Below the pieces are notes generated by a model, which saw only the letters and a program-made list of their open reading frames with translations, was not told where the DNA came from and searched no databases. From JAHBXL01 sp964409775 (GTDB taxonomy: Bacteria > Planctomycetota > Phycisphaerae > Phycisphaerales > UBA1924): 64,000 nucleotides of DNA. The number at the start of each line of letters is the position of its first letter. Position 1 is the stretch's first letter. Where the stretch lies: contig CAYPEI010000008.1 in NCBI GenBank assembly GCA_964409775.1, forward strand, positions 59,533 to 123,532, written 5' to 3'. Of this stretch, positions 25,979 to 33,633 are shown one piece after another. Position numbers and translations under genes: made by a program.

Positions 25979-27210
25979 GCGCATCATTCGCTGAATCCAG
26001 AATCATGCCGTCGCGTAGCCGGCTCAGCCCGTTATGCAAGGGCATGCAGGCGATTGTAGTCTGCATTGTCGGGATCGCTGGTCTGATCAAGCTTTCGGAC
26101 CTTGCCGGGTTCCTAAACGATCTCGGAACGTGGTCGCTCATACCAACAGCCTGGGTGCTTTCTATCGGCTTGGCCTTGCCCGCGATCGAAGTGTTCCTTG
26201 CAGTGCTGTGGTTTGGCAAGCTGTGGCGGACCGGCGCGGCGGTTGCCACGCTCGGGCTGTTATGCCTGCTGACAGGCGTGTTCGCCTGGCACCTGTGGCA
26301 TGGTTTCTATCCGACATGTGGGTGCTTTGGAGCGCTGGACCGCGCAAAGGAGAATCGAGACTCTGCCAGTATGATCGTTGTCCGCAACACGCTGATGATC
26401 ACGATGCTGCTTCTTTCGCTCGCGATTCCGATCTGGGGACGATGTGCGCTGGTCAGGCGCGAGCGGAGTGTCGTAGCGGGCCATCCGGCCGGGTTTACGT
26501 TGATCGAGACGTTGATCGTCATCGTGCTTGTGGGGCTTCTTGTGGCATTGCTTTCACCATCGCTTGGGACTGTGCGGGGTTTGGCGAGGGAGCGGCAGTC
26601 GCTGGCGAACCTGCGATCGCACGTACAGGTGTTCGCAACGTACCTGGTCGATTGGAAGGACACCTATCCCTTCTTCACCCATCCCGATCCGGCGGTCACA
26701 TGGACCATCGTGCGAAACCCGTCACGTGATGCGGCGATCCCGATGCCGTTCTTCGGCGCTCATGTGAGCTGGAACGTTGCACTTGCTGACGGCTACTACA
26801 ACGGGGATCACACCGCCAGCCACTTCCGCTCGCCGGAGTCCCGCAGCCCGTTGAGTCTGGCGTCATACTGGTATCCATGCGCGTTCATAGCTTCACCGGA
26901 GTATTGGAATCCGAGAACACGGACGGGTCCGGGTCAGCGTGTTGCAACCCGCGCGGACCAAGTGCTGTTTCCTTCGTCCAAAGCGATCCTGATCGACGAG
27001 TTCGGAATGTTCAAGGTTGGGAACAGGGCAGTGCCTGAGTCGATCCGATCCGGCTTTGTCGATGGCCGGGCAGCGGTTGCGAGGCAGCGCGACTGGTCTC
27101 GCGAGGCGTACCCCGGTGGCGACGGCCCGTGGTGGGGTGCCATGCACGGCACAGCGCAGCCGCCGTTCATGCACACGCTCGATGGCGTTCGAGGGCGGGA
27201 TGTGAAATAG
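25975..27210 (+). CDS. Fusion of MauE/DoxX-like membrane domain with type IV pilin-like domain
   Basis: 411 residues. Residues 1-165 hold four membrane helices of MauE/DoxX type, with TCGCFGALD between helices 3 and 4; MauE is needed for the disulfide-rich small subunit of methylamine dehydrogenase. A basic linker (RCALVRRERS) leads to a prepilin signal AGFTLIETLIVIVLVGLLVA, with the processing site between Gly173 and Phe174. A soluble C-terminal domain follows with planctomycete pilin-like features (LFPSSKAILIDEFG, WWGAMHGT). Four helices plus the basic linker put the processing site in the cytoplasm, where prepilin peptidase acts. ATG 25975 overlaps the upstream stop; the TTG at 25939 is rejected. 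A frameshift joining two genes is unlikely because the frame is continuous. Confidence 0.75.
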   Translation: MSASFAESRIMPSRSRLSPLCKGMQAIVVCIVGIAGLIKLSDLAGFLNDLGTWSLIPTAWVLSIGLALPAIEVFLAVLWFGKLWRTGAAVATLGLLCLLTGVFAWHLWHGFYPTCGCFGALDRAKENRDSASMIVVRNTLMITMLLLSLAIPIWGRCALVRRERSVVAGHPAGFTLIETLIVIVLVGLLVALLSPSLGTVRGLARERQSLANLRSHVQVFATYLVDWKDTYPFFTHPDPAVTWTIVRNPSRDAAIPMPFFGAHVSWNVALADGYYNGDHTASHFRSPESRSPLSLASYWYPCAFIASPEYWNPRTRTGPGQRVATRADQVLFPSSKAILIDEFGMFKVGNRAVPESIRSGFVDGRAAVARQRDWSREAYPGGDGPWWGAMHGTAQPPFMHTLDGVRGRDVK

Positions 27211-27295
27211 GCTTGAGTTAGGGTGCGCGCAGCTCAAGAGCCAGCCCGCCTAGACTTCCCGCCCAGATTTCTCCCCAACTATGGAGTGTCCTCGG

Positions 27296-28231
27296 ATGGC
27301 CAAGCAGGAAGTGCTGGACATGGTGATCGGCGCGGGCGAAGCCCAGCGCAACGCAAAGCAGGCGCAGGTGCACGCGGATGTCGCGGCCAAGGCGCTCGAA
27401 CTTGGCGACCGCGCCGCCGCGATCGTCGAACTGCGCAAGGCCGTCGCCGCCGATCCCAACCCCCACATGCTCTTCAAACTCGCCTACCAACTCGACCTCG
27501 CCGGCGAGGACGAAGAAGCCCTCGCCATGTACGAGCGCGCTGTCGAGCAGCGCCCCGCCCCCATCAACGCCCTCATCAACCTCGCCGTCCTCTACGAGGA
27601 CATGGGCGACTCCAGCCGCGCCGAGCGCAGCCTGCGCCAGGTCCTCGAAACCGCGCCCAACCACCCCCGCGCCCGCCTCTACATGAAGGATGTCCAGGCC
27701 AGCCGCGAGATGGTCATCGACGAAGAGATCGACCGCGACAAACTCAAGCGCAACGCGATGCTCGACATCCCCGTCACCGACTTCGAACTGTCGGTGCGGG
27801 CGCGTACCTGCCTCAAGAAGATGAACATCCGCACCCTGGGAGACCTCCTCCGAACCACCGAGGCCGAACTCCTCGCCTACAAGAACTTCGGCGAGTCCAG
27901 CCTCCTCGAGATCAAGCAGATGCTCGCCAGCAAGGGCATGCGCCTCGGACAGGGTGTCGAAGACGCCCACCGCCAGGCCCGCCGCAAGATCCTCGATCAA
28001 CTCCGCGGCTCCGGCAACGAGCAGATGCTCAAGAAGTCCGTCTCCGACATGAACCTCTCGGTCCGGGCACGCAAGGCGCTCCAACTCCTCAACATCCAGA
28101 CCCTCGGCGACCTCGTCAGCCACACCGAGGCCGAACTCATGGGCGTCAAGAACTTCGGCGCAACCTCCCTCACCGAGGTCAAAGACAAACTCGTCGAATA
28201 CGGCCTCAGCCTCCGCAAACTCGACGAGTAA
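27296..28231 (+). CDS. TPR protein with two RNA polymerase alpha-CTD-like domains
   Basis: 311 residues. An N-terminal TPR part (DRAAAIVELRKAVAADPNPH, then EALAMYERAVEQRPAPINAL) is followed by two helix-hairpin-helix domains like the RNA polymerase alpha C-terminal domain. The first is LSVRARTCLKKMNIRTLGDL with KNFGESSLLEIKQ; the second is LSVRARKALQLLNIQTLGDL with KNFGATSLTEVKD. In alpha these bind UP-element DNA and activators. No NTD for assembly is present, so it is not RpoA. ATG 27296 has GGAG upstream and is preferred to 27281. A TAGACT box lies about 40 nt upstream. A DNA- or polymerase-binding regulator is inferred. Confidence 0.85.
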   Translation: MAKQEVLDMVIGAGEAQRNAKQAQVHADVAAKALELGDRAAAIVELRKAVAADPNPHMLFKLAYQLDLAGEDEEALAMYERAVEQRPAPINALINLAVLYEDMGDSSRAERSLRQVLETAPNHPRARLYMKDVQASREMVIDEEIDRDKLKRNAMLDIPVTDFELSVRARTCLKKMNIRTLGDLLRTTEAELLAYKNFGESSLLEIKQMLASKGMRLGQGVEDAHRQARRKILDQLRGSGNEQMLKKSVSDMNLSVRARKALQLLNIQTLGDLVSHTEAELMGVKNFGATSLTEVKDKLVEYGLSLRKLDE

Positions 28232-28264
28232 GCGCGGTCGGTATCCACAGCCAGCAAACACGTG

Positions 28265-28300
28265 CAGGCCGCGGCATCAACACCGCGGCCTGTTTCGTTT
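28265..28300 (+). terminator. Rho-independent terminator after alpha-CTD gene
   Basis: A perfect 10-bp stem CAGGCCGCGG / CCGCGGCCTG with an 8-nt loop is followed by TTTCGTTT, 34 bp after the stop codon. Confidence 0.88.
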
Positions 28301-28544
28301 CCCCGGACGTGGCCCACTCTGCCCCGCAGCGCAACCGCCCCGGGCTGCAAACAAACTCCGATCGCCCGCCTTCCGTCGCGTGAAGTCTCGGGAAAACCTG
28401 TGGAAAACACGCGCGGGCGCACGATAGTTTTTCAGATCTCATGCATGGCCCGGCCGCGTGACCACGCCGCCCGGCCATTGTGCGGCGGCCAAGTCATGCC
28501 GCCGGGGCTTCCCAGTCCGCCATGATGCGGGACGGAGGTGTCGT

Positions 28545-28748
28545 GTGCACGAGAGGCGTGACGCCGTTCTGGCCGTCGTTCTGCTCTTGAGTGTCGCGTG
28601 GGCCGTCTTCTCCTGGGTCTTTGTCCCGGAGATGTCCCTCTGGCTGCCCGGCCTCGTCTGGCACCGCATCGCCTCGGTCGTCGTCGCCGCGGCCCTCGCC
28701 ATTCACCTCTTCTTCGCCCTCTCCGATCCGCGCCGGTTCCGGGCCTGA
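28545..28748 (+). CDS. Small two-helix membrane protein
   Basis: 67 residues with two hydrophobic helices, AVLAVVLLLSVAWAVFSWVF and IASVVVAAALAIHLFFALSD, and a basic end DPRRFRA. I chose GTG 28545 because GGAGG lies 6 nt upstream. Upstream, the interval from the terminator to here (28301-28544) shows no other gene. The function is unknown. Confidence 0.6.
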   Translation: MHERRDAVLAVVLLLSVAWAVFSWVFVPEMSLWLPGLVWHRIASVVVAAALAIHLFFALSDPRRFRA

Positions 28749-28822
28749 ATCGCCCCCACCGCGCACCTCATCCGCCAAGGTCGAACTCAGCAGCGTTTGC
28801 TGCGAGTGCCGATCGCGTGGTG

Positions 28823-29173
28823 CTACGGCGCAGGTTGTCCGCCGCCGGGGATGGTGGTGGGGGGTGATTGGGGGTGGGGGGTGTCCTCCGCACCCGTCTG
28901 CCGCAGCACATCTTCATCCCGTTTGCCGGACTTGTGAAAGCCGCTGCGGGCCTGCGTGTATTGCTCGGGCGAGACCTTGAGGTCCGGCACCTGCCCCTTC
29001 TGGTGCTGCACGTGCAGGGCCTTGAGAAAGGGCACGCACCACTGGCACCCCGTGCCCGCGCCCAGACATTCGGAAATCAGGCTCGCCACCGGCGGGTCCT
29101 CGCGCGCAAGGTACGACCGGATCTTTCGCAGGGGCACGTGGAAGCACAGGCAGACATCGTCATCGGGATCCAT
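28823..29173 (-). CDS. BFD-like [2Fe-2S]-binding protein
   Basis: 116 residues. The N-terminal 55 residues match the BFD-like fold: VCLCFHVPLRKIRSYL gives the CxC pair and GAGTGCQWCVPFLKAL gives CxxC, four ligands for a [2Fe-2S] cluster. The C-terminal 60 residues are polar and Pro-rich. Relatives include bacterioferritin-associated ferredoxin and NirB/GlnA-associated modules, but no partner is adjacent. TACCAT lies 5 nt before the ATG; a heptamer repeat begins just upstream. Confidence 0.8.
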   Translation of the reverse strand: MDPDDDVCLCFHVPLRKIRSYLAREDPPVASLISECLGAGTGCQWCVPFLKALHVQHQKGQVPDLKVSPEQYTQARSGFHKSGKRDEDVLRQTGAEDTPHPQSPPTTIPGGGQPAP

Positions 29174-29179
29174 GCGGAA

Positions 29180-29228
29180 TGGTAGTGGTGGGTGGTGAGC
29201 GGCGAGTGGTGCGTGGTGAGAGGGTGAG
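29180..29228. repeat. Heptanucleotide tandem repeat, GGTGAGT family (7 units)
   Basis: Seven 7-nt units (GGTGGGT, GGTGAGC, GGCGAGT, GGTGCGT, GGTGAGA and related) directly upstream of the BFD-like gene. This is a third heptamer family in the window. Confidence 0.75.
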
Positions 29229-29286
29229 TGACTCTACAAACTGAGACCTGATCCCTTGCCCCGCGCACCCGTCTTTCAATCCGCCC

Positions 29287-29321
29287 GACATCCGACATCC
29301 GACATCCGACATCCGACATCC
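29287..29321. repeat. Heptanucleotide tandem repeat, GACATCC x5, upstream of pyrE
   Basis: Five perfect copies of GACATCC end 3 nt before the TACACT -10 box of pyrE. They therefore occupy the place where a -35 box would be expected. Confidence 0.95.
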
Positions 29322-29335
29322 CTCTACACTCGTGC

Positions 29336-29881
29336 ATGACCCGCGACCAACTCGCCAAGGCCATCGCCGACCTCGCCCTCCTCCGCGGCACGTTCACGCT
29401 GCGATCCGGCCGCACCAGCACCTACTACCTCGACAAGTACCTCTTCTCGACGAAGCCCGAAGTGCTGCGCGAACTCGGCAAGTTGTTTGCCGCCCGCATC
29501 GCCGCGATCGAGAAGGCCACCGGCAAAAAAGTCACGCGCCTCGCCGGCGCGGAACTCGGTGGCATCCCACTCGTCACCGCCGCGAGCCTCGAGACCGGCC
29601 TCCCCTGCCTCTTCATCCGCAACTCGAAGAAGGACTACGGCACCGCCAAGCAACTCGAAGGCAAACTCGAGAAAGGCGAGGGCGTGGTGCTGCTGGAGGA
29701 TGTCGCGACCACCGCGGGCCAGGCGCTCGAGGCGGCCAAGGTGCTCAAGGACCTGGGCGCGGAAGTCATCGGCGTGATCGCCACCATCGACCGGCTCGAG
29801 GGCGCCTCGGAGAACATGGCCGCGGCGGGGATCCGCTTCGAATCGCTGTTCACCAAGCGCGACCTGGGGATCAACGAGTAG
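29336..29881 (+). CDS. pyrE: Orotate phosphoribosyltransferase
   Basis: Joins orotate to PRPP to give orotidine 5'-monophosphate in pyrimidine synthesis. 181 residues. It shows the type-I PRTase PRPP motif GVVLLEDVATTAGQALEAA, the N-terminal LRSGRTSTYYLDKYLF and the orotate loop with LFIRNSKKDYGTAKQLEG. TACACT (29325-29330) lies 5 nt before the ATG and no Shine-Dalgarno is seen, so the mRNA is probably leaderless. The GACATCC array sits in the -35 region. Confidence 0.94.
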   Translation: MTRDQLAKAIADLALLRGTFTLRSGRTSTYYLDKYLFSTKPEVLRELGKLFAARIAAIEKATGKKVTRLAGAELGGIPLVTAASLETGLPCLFIRNSKKDYGTAKQLEGKLEKGEGVVLLEDVATTAGQALEAAKVLKDLGAEVIGVIATIDRLEGASENMAAAGIRFESLFTKRDLGINE

Positions 29882-29995
29882 GGCGTTCAACGCGAAGGAC
29901 GCAAAGATCGCGAAGTCGGATTGGACGCGGGGGGCGAGCAAGGAGGCACGGAGCGTGCGGCCGAGTTCTGCCTCGTTGGAGATAGGGGCCTGCCC

Positions 29996-30289
29996 ATGGT
30001 CGGCGTCATCATCCTGGGACTGGTCCTCATCCTGTTGAGTCTGGCGCTCGATCTGCTGACGTTCCGAGAGTGGTTGGCCAACGTTCGCGCCGGCACGAGT
30101 TACAGCACAATCCCGCTTGTGTCACTCGTGTTCAGTATCCCCGGTGGCGTCATCCTGTTGATTGCATGGAGGGCCTTCACAGGGCCGAACATCCTTCTGA
30201 TGGTCGGGGCACCGGTCTTTGCCAATCTCATGCTGCAGATGGGCGTGCCGATGATCCTCTCGGTATGGACCTCAAGGAATCGACGCTGA
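29996..30289 (+). CDS. Small membrane protein, unknown function
   Basis: 97 residues from ATG 29996 with three hydrophobic helices: VGVIILGLVLILLSLALDLL, IPLVSLVFSIPGGVILLIAW and ILLMVGAPVFANLMLQMGV. The in-frame start at 29921 would add a polar leader with no support. No family recognised. The final WTSRNRR is basic and probably cytoplasmic. Confidence 0.55.
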   Translation: MVGVIILGLVLILLSLALDLLTFREWLANVRAGTSYSTIPLVSLVFSIPGGVILLIAWRAFTGPNILLMVGAPVFANLMLQMGVPMILSVWTSRNRR

Positions 30290-30329
30290 TCCGTCGTGCG
30301 TCGACCGCCCTTTCGCAACGCCAGAGGGC

Positions 30330-30755
30330 TCACTCAGCCCGTGAGAGCGCCGCGAAACGGACGTAGTCGGAAACGCCGCGGAAGCCTTGCTGACGGGCCG
30401 CCTCTTCCAGCCGCAGGTTCTCTTCCTCGGTCAGGCGAATGTTGAGTTGGCGCTGACGGCGGCCGGCGGATGCGGGCATGGGGGGACGCTCGCCGGCTTC
30501 GAGTATCGTCGCAACGGCCGCGGTGAGCGACTCGACGACCGACTTCCCGCACTCGGCGAGGTTCGCGCCATCACCCATCGCGGTGGGGAACTCGAGCGCG
30601 TGGCCGACGAAGCCGCCATCTTCATTGCGCTCAATGACGATGCGGTACTGCTCCGCCAGCGCGCGGGCTCGCCGAAGGATCGCGGCATCGAACGGCCGGT
30701 CAACGGCCTTCTTGCTTCCCTTGGCCTTCACAGTTGGCTTTGGCTTTGCGGACAT
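30330..30755 (-). CDS. hicB: HicB-type antitoxin
   Basis: 141 residues. The N-terminal half, YRIVIERNEDGGFVGHALEF with GDGANLAECGKSVVESLTAA, is the degenerate RNase-H-like HicB fold that masks the toxin. The C-terminal half RRQRQLNIRLTEEENLRLEE, then a segment ending GVSDYVRFAAL, resembles an Arc/ribbon-helix-helix-type DNA-binding region, so it can autoregulate the operon. Its start lies 56 bp inside the end of hicA. An odd feature is the Lys-rich N-terminal extension (AKPKPTVKAKGSKKA). Confidence 0.82.
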   Translation of the reverse strand: MSAKPKPTVKAKGSKKAVDRPFDAAILRRARALAEQYRIVIERNEDGGFVGHALEFPTAMGDGANLAECGKSVVESLTAAVATILEAGERPPMPASAGRRQRQLNIRLTEEENLRLEEAARQQGFRGVSDYVRFAALSRAE

Positions 30756-30909
30756 AGACGTGCTTGACCTTCTTCTTGTGAACCGGAATCGAGATCGGCA
30801 AACAGCCGGGTTTGGTGAAGACGTGGTGCGAGCCGGAGATGCGGGAGAGGTTGTAGTTGTGCGCGCGGAGATACCGGACGAGTTCCGAGAGGCGGGTTTC
30901 TTGAGCCAT
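30700..30909 (-). CDS. hicA: HicA-type mRNA interferase toxin
   Basis: 69 residues with a dsRNA-binding-like HicA fold: ETRLSELVRYLRAHNY, then SRISGSHHVFTKPG, where the His of GSHHVF is the expected catalytic residue, and ISIPVHKKKVKH. HicA cleaves mRNA and is held by HicB. The order toxin-antitoxin is standard for hicAB. GGAGG lies 11 nt before the ATG. The last residues (GQGKQEGR) overlap hicB. Confidence 0.85.
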   Translation of the reverse strand: MAQETRLSELVRYLRAHNYNLSRISGSHHVFTKPGCLPISIPVHKKKVKHVYVRKAKANCEGQGKQEGR

Positions 30910-30938
30910 TTATCTACGCACCTCCGGGTGGCACCGCA

Positions 30939-30956
30939 GTATAGCGCGGGCTATAC
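30939..30956. promoter_or_regulatory. Palindromic operator at the hicAB promoter
   Basis: GTATAGC, 4 nt, GCTATAC: perfect 7-bp arms 30 nt upstream of the hicA ATG. The left arm lies over a TATACT -10-like box read on the minus strand. This fits autorepression by the HicB DNA-binding half, as in other hicAB operons. Confidence 0.65.
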
Positions 30957-31103
30957 GAGCACGCCACTGCTTCCCGACGGCCGTTTCGCAACCGGTCGCT
31001 CGCGAACCAGGCTCTGAAGGACATGTGCCCGATCAGCACCCGCCCCCGCCACAAGCGATGTCCGGCGACCGTTCGGCCCCATTCCCCCCTACCATCCCGC
31101 CCT

Positions 31104-32861
31104 ATGCCCAAGGTCACGATCAACGGCCGCGAATGCGACTTCACGCCCGGACAGATGATCATCCAGGTCGCGAACGCCAACGGGATCGACATCCCCCAGT
31201 ACTGCTACCACGACGGCCTCTCCATCGTGGCCTCCTGCCGCATCTGCCTCGCCGAGGTCTGGCAGCCCAACCCGCGCAACAACAACGCGCTGGAGCCCAT
31301 CCCCAAACTCGTTCCCACCTGCCAGACGGCCTGTGCCGACGGCATGGTCATCTACTCCGACTCGCCCAAGGCCATCGCCAACCAGAAGGCGGTCATGGAG
31401 TACCTGCTCATCAACCACCCGCTGGATTGCCCCGTGTGCGATCAGTCGGGCGAGTGCTTCCTGCAGGACTACTCCTACGAGTACGGCCGCGGCGTGTCGC
31501 GCTTCGAAGAAGCCAAGGTCAAGCAGCCCAAGAAGGACCTCGGCGAGCACGTCTACCTCTACGCCGACCGCTGCATCATGTGCACCCGCTGCGTCCGATT
31601 CACGCGCGAAGTCACCGGCACCAGCGAACTCCTCGTCCAGGGCCGCGGCAACAAGAATGAGATCGACGTCTTCCCCGGCAAGGCCCTGAACAACGAACTC
31701 TCCGGCAATGTCATCGACCTCTGCCCCGTTGGCGCGCTCCTCGACAAGGACTTCCTGTTCACCCAGCGCGTCTGGTTCCTGAAGGAAACACCGAGCATCG
31801 ACGGCATCACCGCCAGCGGCGACAACATCCGCATCGACCACAACGACGGCAAGGTCTACCGCGTCAAGCCGCGGCTGAACATGGCCGCCAACAAGTGGTG
31901 GATCAGCGATGAAGTCCGCTACGGCTGGAAGCACGTTCACTCCGATCAGCGCATCCTCACGCCGCGGCGCAAGCAGTTTGGCGTGCAGGTCGAGAGCGAC
32001 TGGAACCGCGCATACAACGATGCCGCGGCCGGCATCCGCAAGGCGGTCGGCTCGGGCGGCAAACTCGGCGTCATCATCAGCCCCATGCTCTCCTGCGAAG
32101 ACGCCTTCGCCCTCGCGCGCCTCGCGATCTCCATCGATCCCCGCGCGGTCTTCGCCCTCGGCCCCGTCCCCACCAGCGGTCAGGACCGTACCTTCCCGCC
32201 CAACAAGCCCGACGGCTTCAAGATCTTCGCCGAGAAGGCCCCCAACGCCCGTGGCGTGCAGCGCGTGCTCAACGCGGTCGCCAAGGGCGGTGCAAGCGTC
32301 ATCAAGTTCGATGAACTGGTGAGCCAGGTGCGCGGCGGCAGCATCGCCGCCGCCTTCATCACCGGCAACTACCCCAGCGACTGGACCACCGACAGCCTCC
32401 TCGGCGCGATGGCCGGGAGTAACAACAAGAAGCCCTTCACCGTCCTCATCGACACGCTCGGCTCGCGCCTCGCCGATGCCGCCGACATTGTCCTCCCGTC
32501 GTGTACATGGATGGAGAAGGCCGGCTCGTTCATCTCCGCGCGCGAGATGACCCAGGCCTTCGAGCAGGCCATCCCGCCGATCGGCCTCAGCAAGAGCGAA
32601 GGCCAGATCGCGCTCGACCTCGCCGCGGTCTTCGCCGGCCATGCCGCGCCCGTCGGCACGACCACCCAGCCCATCGATCCCGAAATGCCCGGCCAGGTGC
32701 CGCAGGCGGTCGAAATCGCCGCGCCCCTCGCCGGCCTCTTCAGTGCCGAAGGCGCCCGCCGCGAAATGGCCGCGATCCCCGGTCTCGAGTCCTTTGCGCA
32801 GGTCGCAGTGCCGACGGTTACCGTCGAGCACAAGCCGGACATGGAAGTCGTGGAGATCTAG
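31104..32861 (+). CDS. nuoG: NADH-quinone oxidoreductase subunit G (NuoG-like)
   Basis: 585 residues. The N-terminal [2Fe-2S] domain has CYHDGLSIVASCRICLAEV and CQTACADG; the His-Cys [4Fe-4S] region has HPLDCPVCDQSGECFLQDY; another cluster region has CIMCTRCVRF and IDLCPVGALLDKDF. The rest is a molybdopterin-oxidoreductase-like domain without cofactor-binding signs, shorter than in E. coli NuoG (about 900). In complex I it carries electrons from NuoF to the NuoB branch. No other nuo gene is adjacent. ATG 31104 is chosen by family start (PKVTINGRECDFTPG); TACCAT lies 8 nt upstream. Confidence 0.9.
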   Translation: MPKVTINGRECDFTPGQMIIQVANANGIDIPQYCYHDGLSIVASCRICLAEVWQPNPRNNNALEPIPKLVPTCQTACADGMVIYSDSPKAIANQKAVMEYLLINHPLDCPVCDQSGECFLQDYSYEYGRGVSRFEEAKVKQPKKDLGEHVYLYADRCIMCTRCVRFTREVTGTSELLVQGRGNKNEIDVFPGKALNNELSGNVIDLCPVGALLDKDFLFTQRVWFLKETPSIDGITASGDNIRIDHNDGKVYRVKPRLNMAANKWWISDEVRYGWKHVHSDQRILTPRRKQFGVQVESDWNRAYNDAAAGIRKAVGSGGKLGVIISPMLSCEDAFALARLAISIDPRAVFALGPVPTSGQDRTFPPNKPDGFKIFAEKAPNARGVQRVLNAVAKGGASVIKFDELVSQVRGGSIAAAFITGNYPSDWTTDSLLGAMAGSNNKKPFTVLIDTLGSRLADAADIVLPSCTWMEKAGSFISAREMTQAFEQAIPPIGLSKSEGQIALDLAAVFAGHAAPVGTTTQPIDPEMPGQVPQAVEIAAPLAGLFSAEGARREMAAIPGLESFAQVAVPTVTVEHKPDMEVVEI

Positions 32862-32906
32862 CCGTCGCGGCCACCAGCCGCCAGCCCCCCGGGGGGGCAT
32901 TGAGCC

Positions 32907-33095
32907 ATGCTTCCGTTCATCATCACCATCATCGCCATTCTCGTGGTCGTGGCGACCAGCGTCGCCCTCTGGTGGTGGCGCATCTCCGCAAGAATCGCTC
33001 CTTACGCGGATGAAGTCGAAAAGCAGCGGGCCCGGGCGACCAAGCCCGCCGATGAACAGGTCGTCATCATCGGCACCCCGCGGAAGCCGGGCTGA
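32907..33095 (+). CDS. Small single-helix membrane protein
   Basis: 62 residues: one N-terminal helix PFIITIIAILVVVATSVALW followed by WWRISARI, then a polar tail with KQRARATKPADEQVVIIG. It lies 45 bp after nuoG. A C6G7 tract is present 8-20 nt upstream of the ATG. The function is unknown. Confidence 0.55.
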   Translation: MLPFIITIIAILVVVATSVALWWWRISARIAPYADEVEKQRARATKPADEQVVIIGTPRKPG

Positions 33096-33243
33096 GACCG
33101 CCGGTGCATGCGCAAAGTCCGACAAAGCATGGACTTGCGCGAAAGACCAAACTACTTGACACCCACCGGTTGTTTCCTGAAATCGCGATGGCATGGTTTC
33201 CGAAGAAGTGTTAGCATACACTAACTTAACCCGGAGGTCCTCC

Positions 33244-33624
33244 ATGTTTCCCGCGGCCGTCACCAGCCACGCCAGCGTCCCCGAATCCCGCCCTGTCCCC
33301 ATCGGCCCGCGCATCGTCCGCTGGTCCGGCACCGCCGTCATCTGCGCCTGGGCCGCGTTCTGGACGTGGTTCTGCTTCAACGTCGCGGCGTCCGAGGGCG
33401 GCCAGTCCTGGCTTTACGGCGGCGGCGTGATCGTCGTGTCGCTGGCCATCGCCGGTGCGATACTCCGCTGGCCCCGCATCGGCGGTGCGCTGGCCATCGC
33501 CGCGGGCCTCTTCTCGTTCTGGTTCTTCCCCGGCGCGCAGGCTGCGCTGCTCATGGGTCTGCCGCCCATCATCGGCGGCGGCCTCGCCGCGGCAGGCGCA
33601 TGGGCCCTGCGCAACCGCGGCTAA
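33244..33624 (+). CDS. Small integral membrane protein
   Basis: 126 residues with about four helices (GTAVICAWAAFWTWFCFNVA, YGGGVIVVSLAIAGAILRW, GALAIAAGLFSFWFF and LMGLPPIIGGGLAAAGAWA). ATG 33244 has GGAGG 6 nt upstream, which rules out the longer frame from 33193. A TACACT box at 33217 is a candidate -10. The TAA stop forms part of the TAACGT box before truA. Confidence 0.6.
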   Translation: MFPAAVTSHASVPESRPVPIGPRIVRWSGTAVICAWAAFWTWFCFNVAASEGGQSWLYGGGVIVVSLAIAGAILRWPRIGGALAIAAGLFSFWFFPGAQAALLMGLPPIIGGGLAAAGAWALRNRG

Positions 33625-33633
33625 CGTTGCCCC

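Noticed and set aside
31089..33380. 763-codon minus-strand frame
   Set aside because: Antisense of nuoG, whose cluster motifs are unmistakable.
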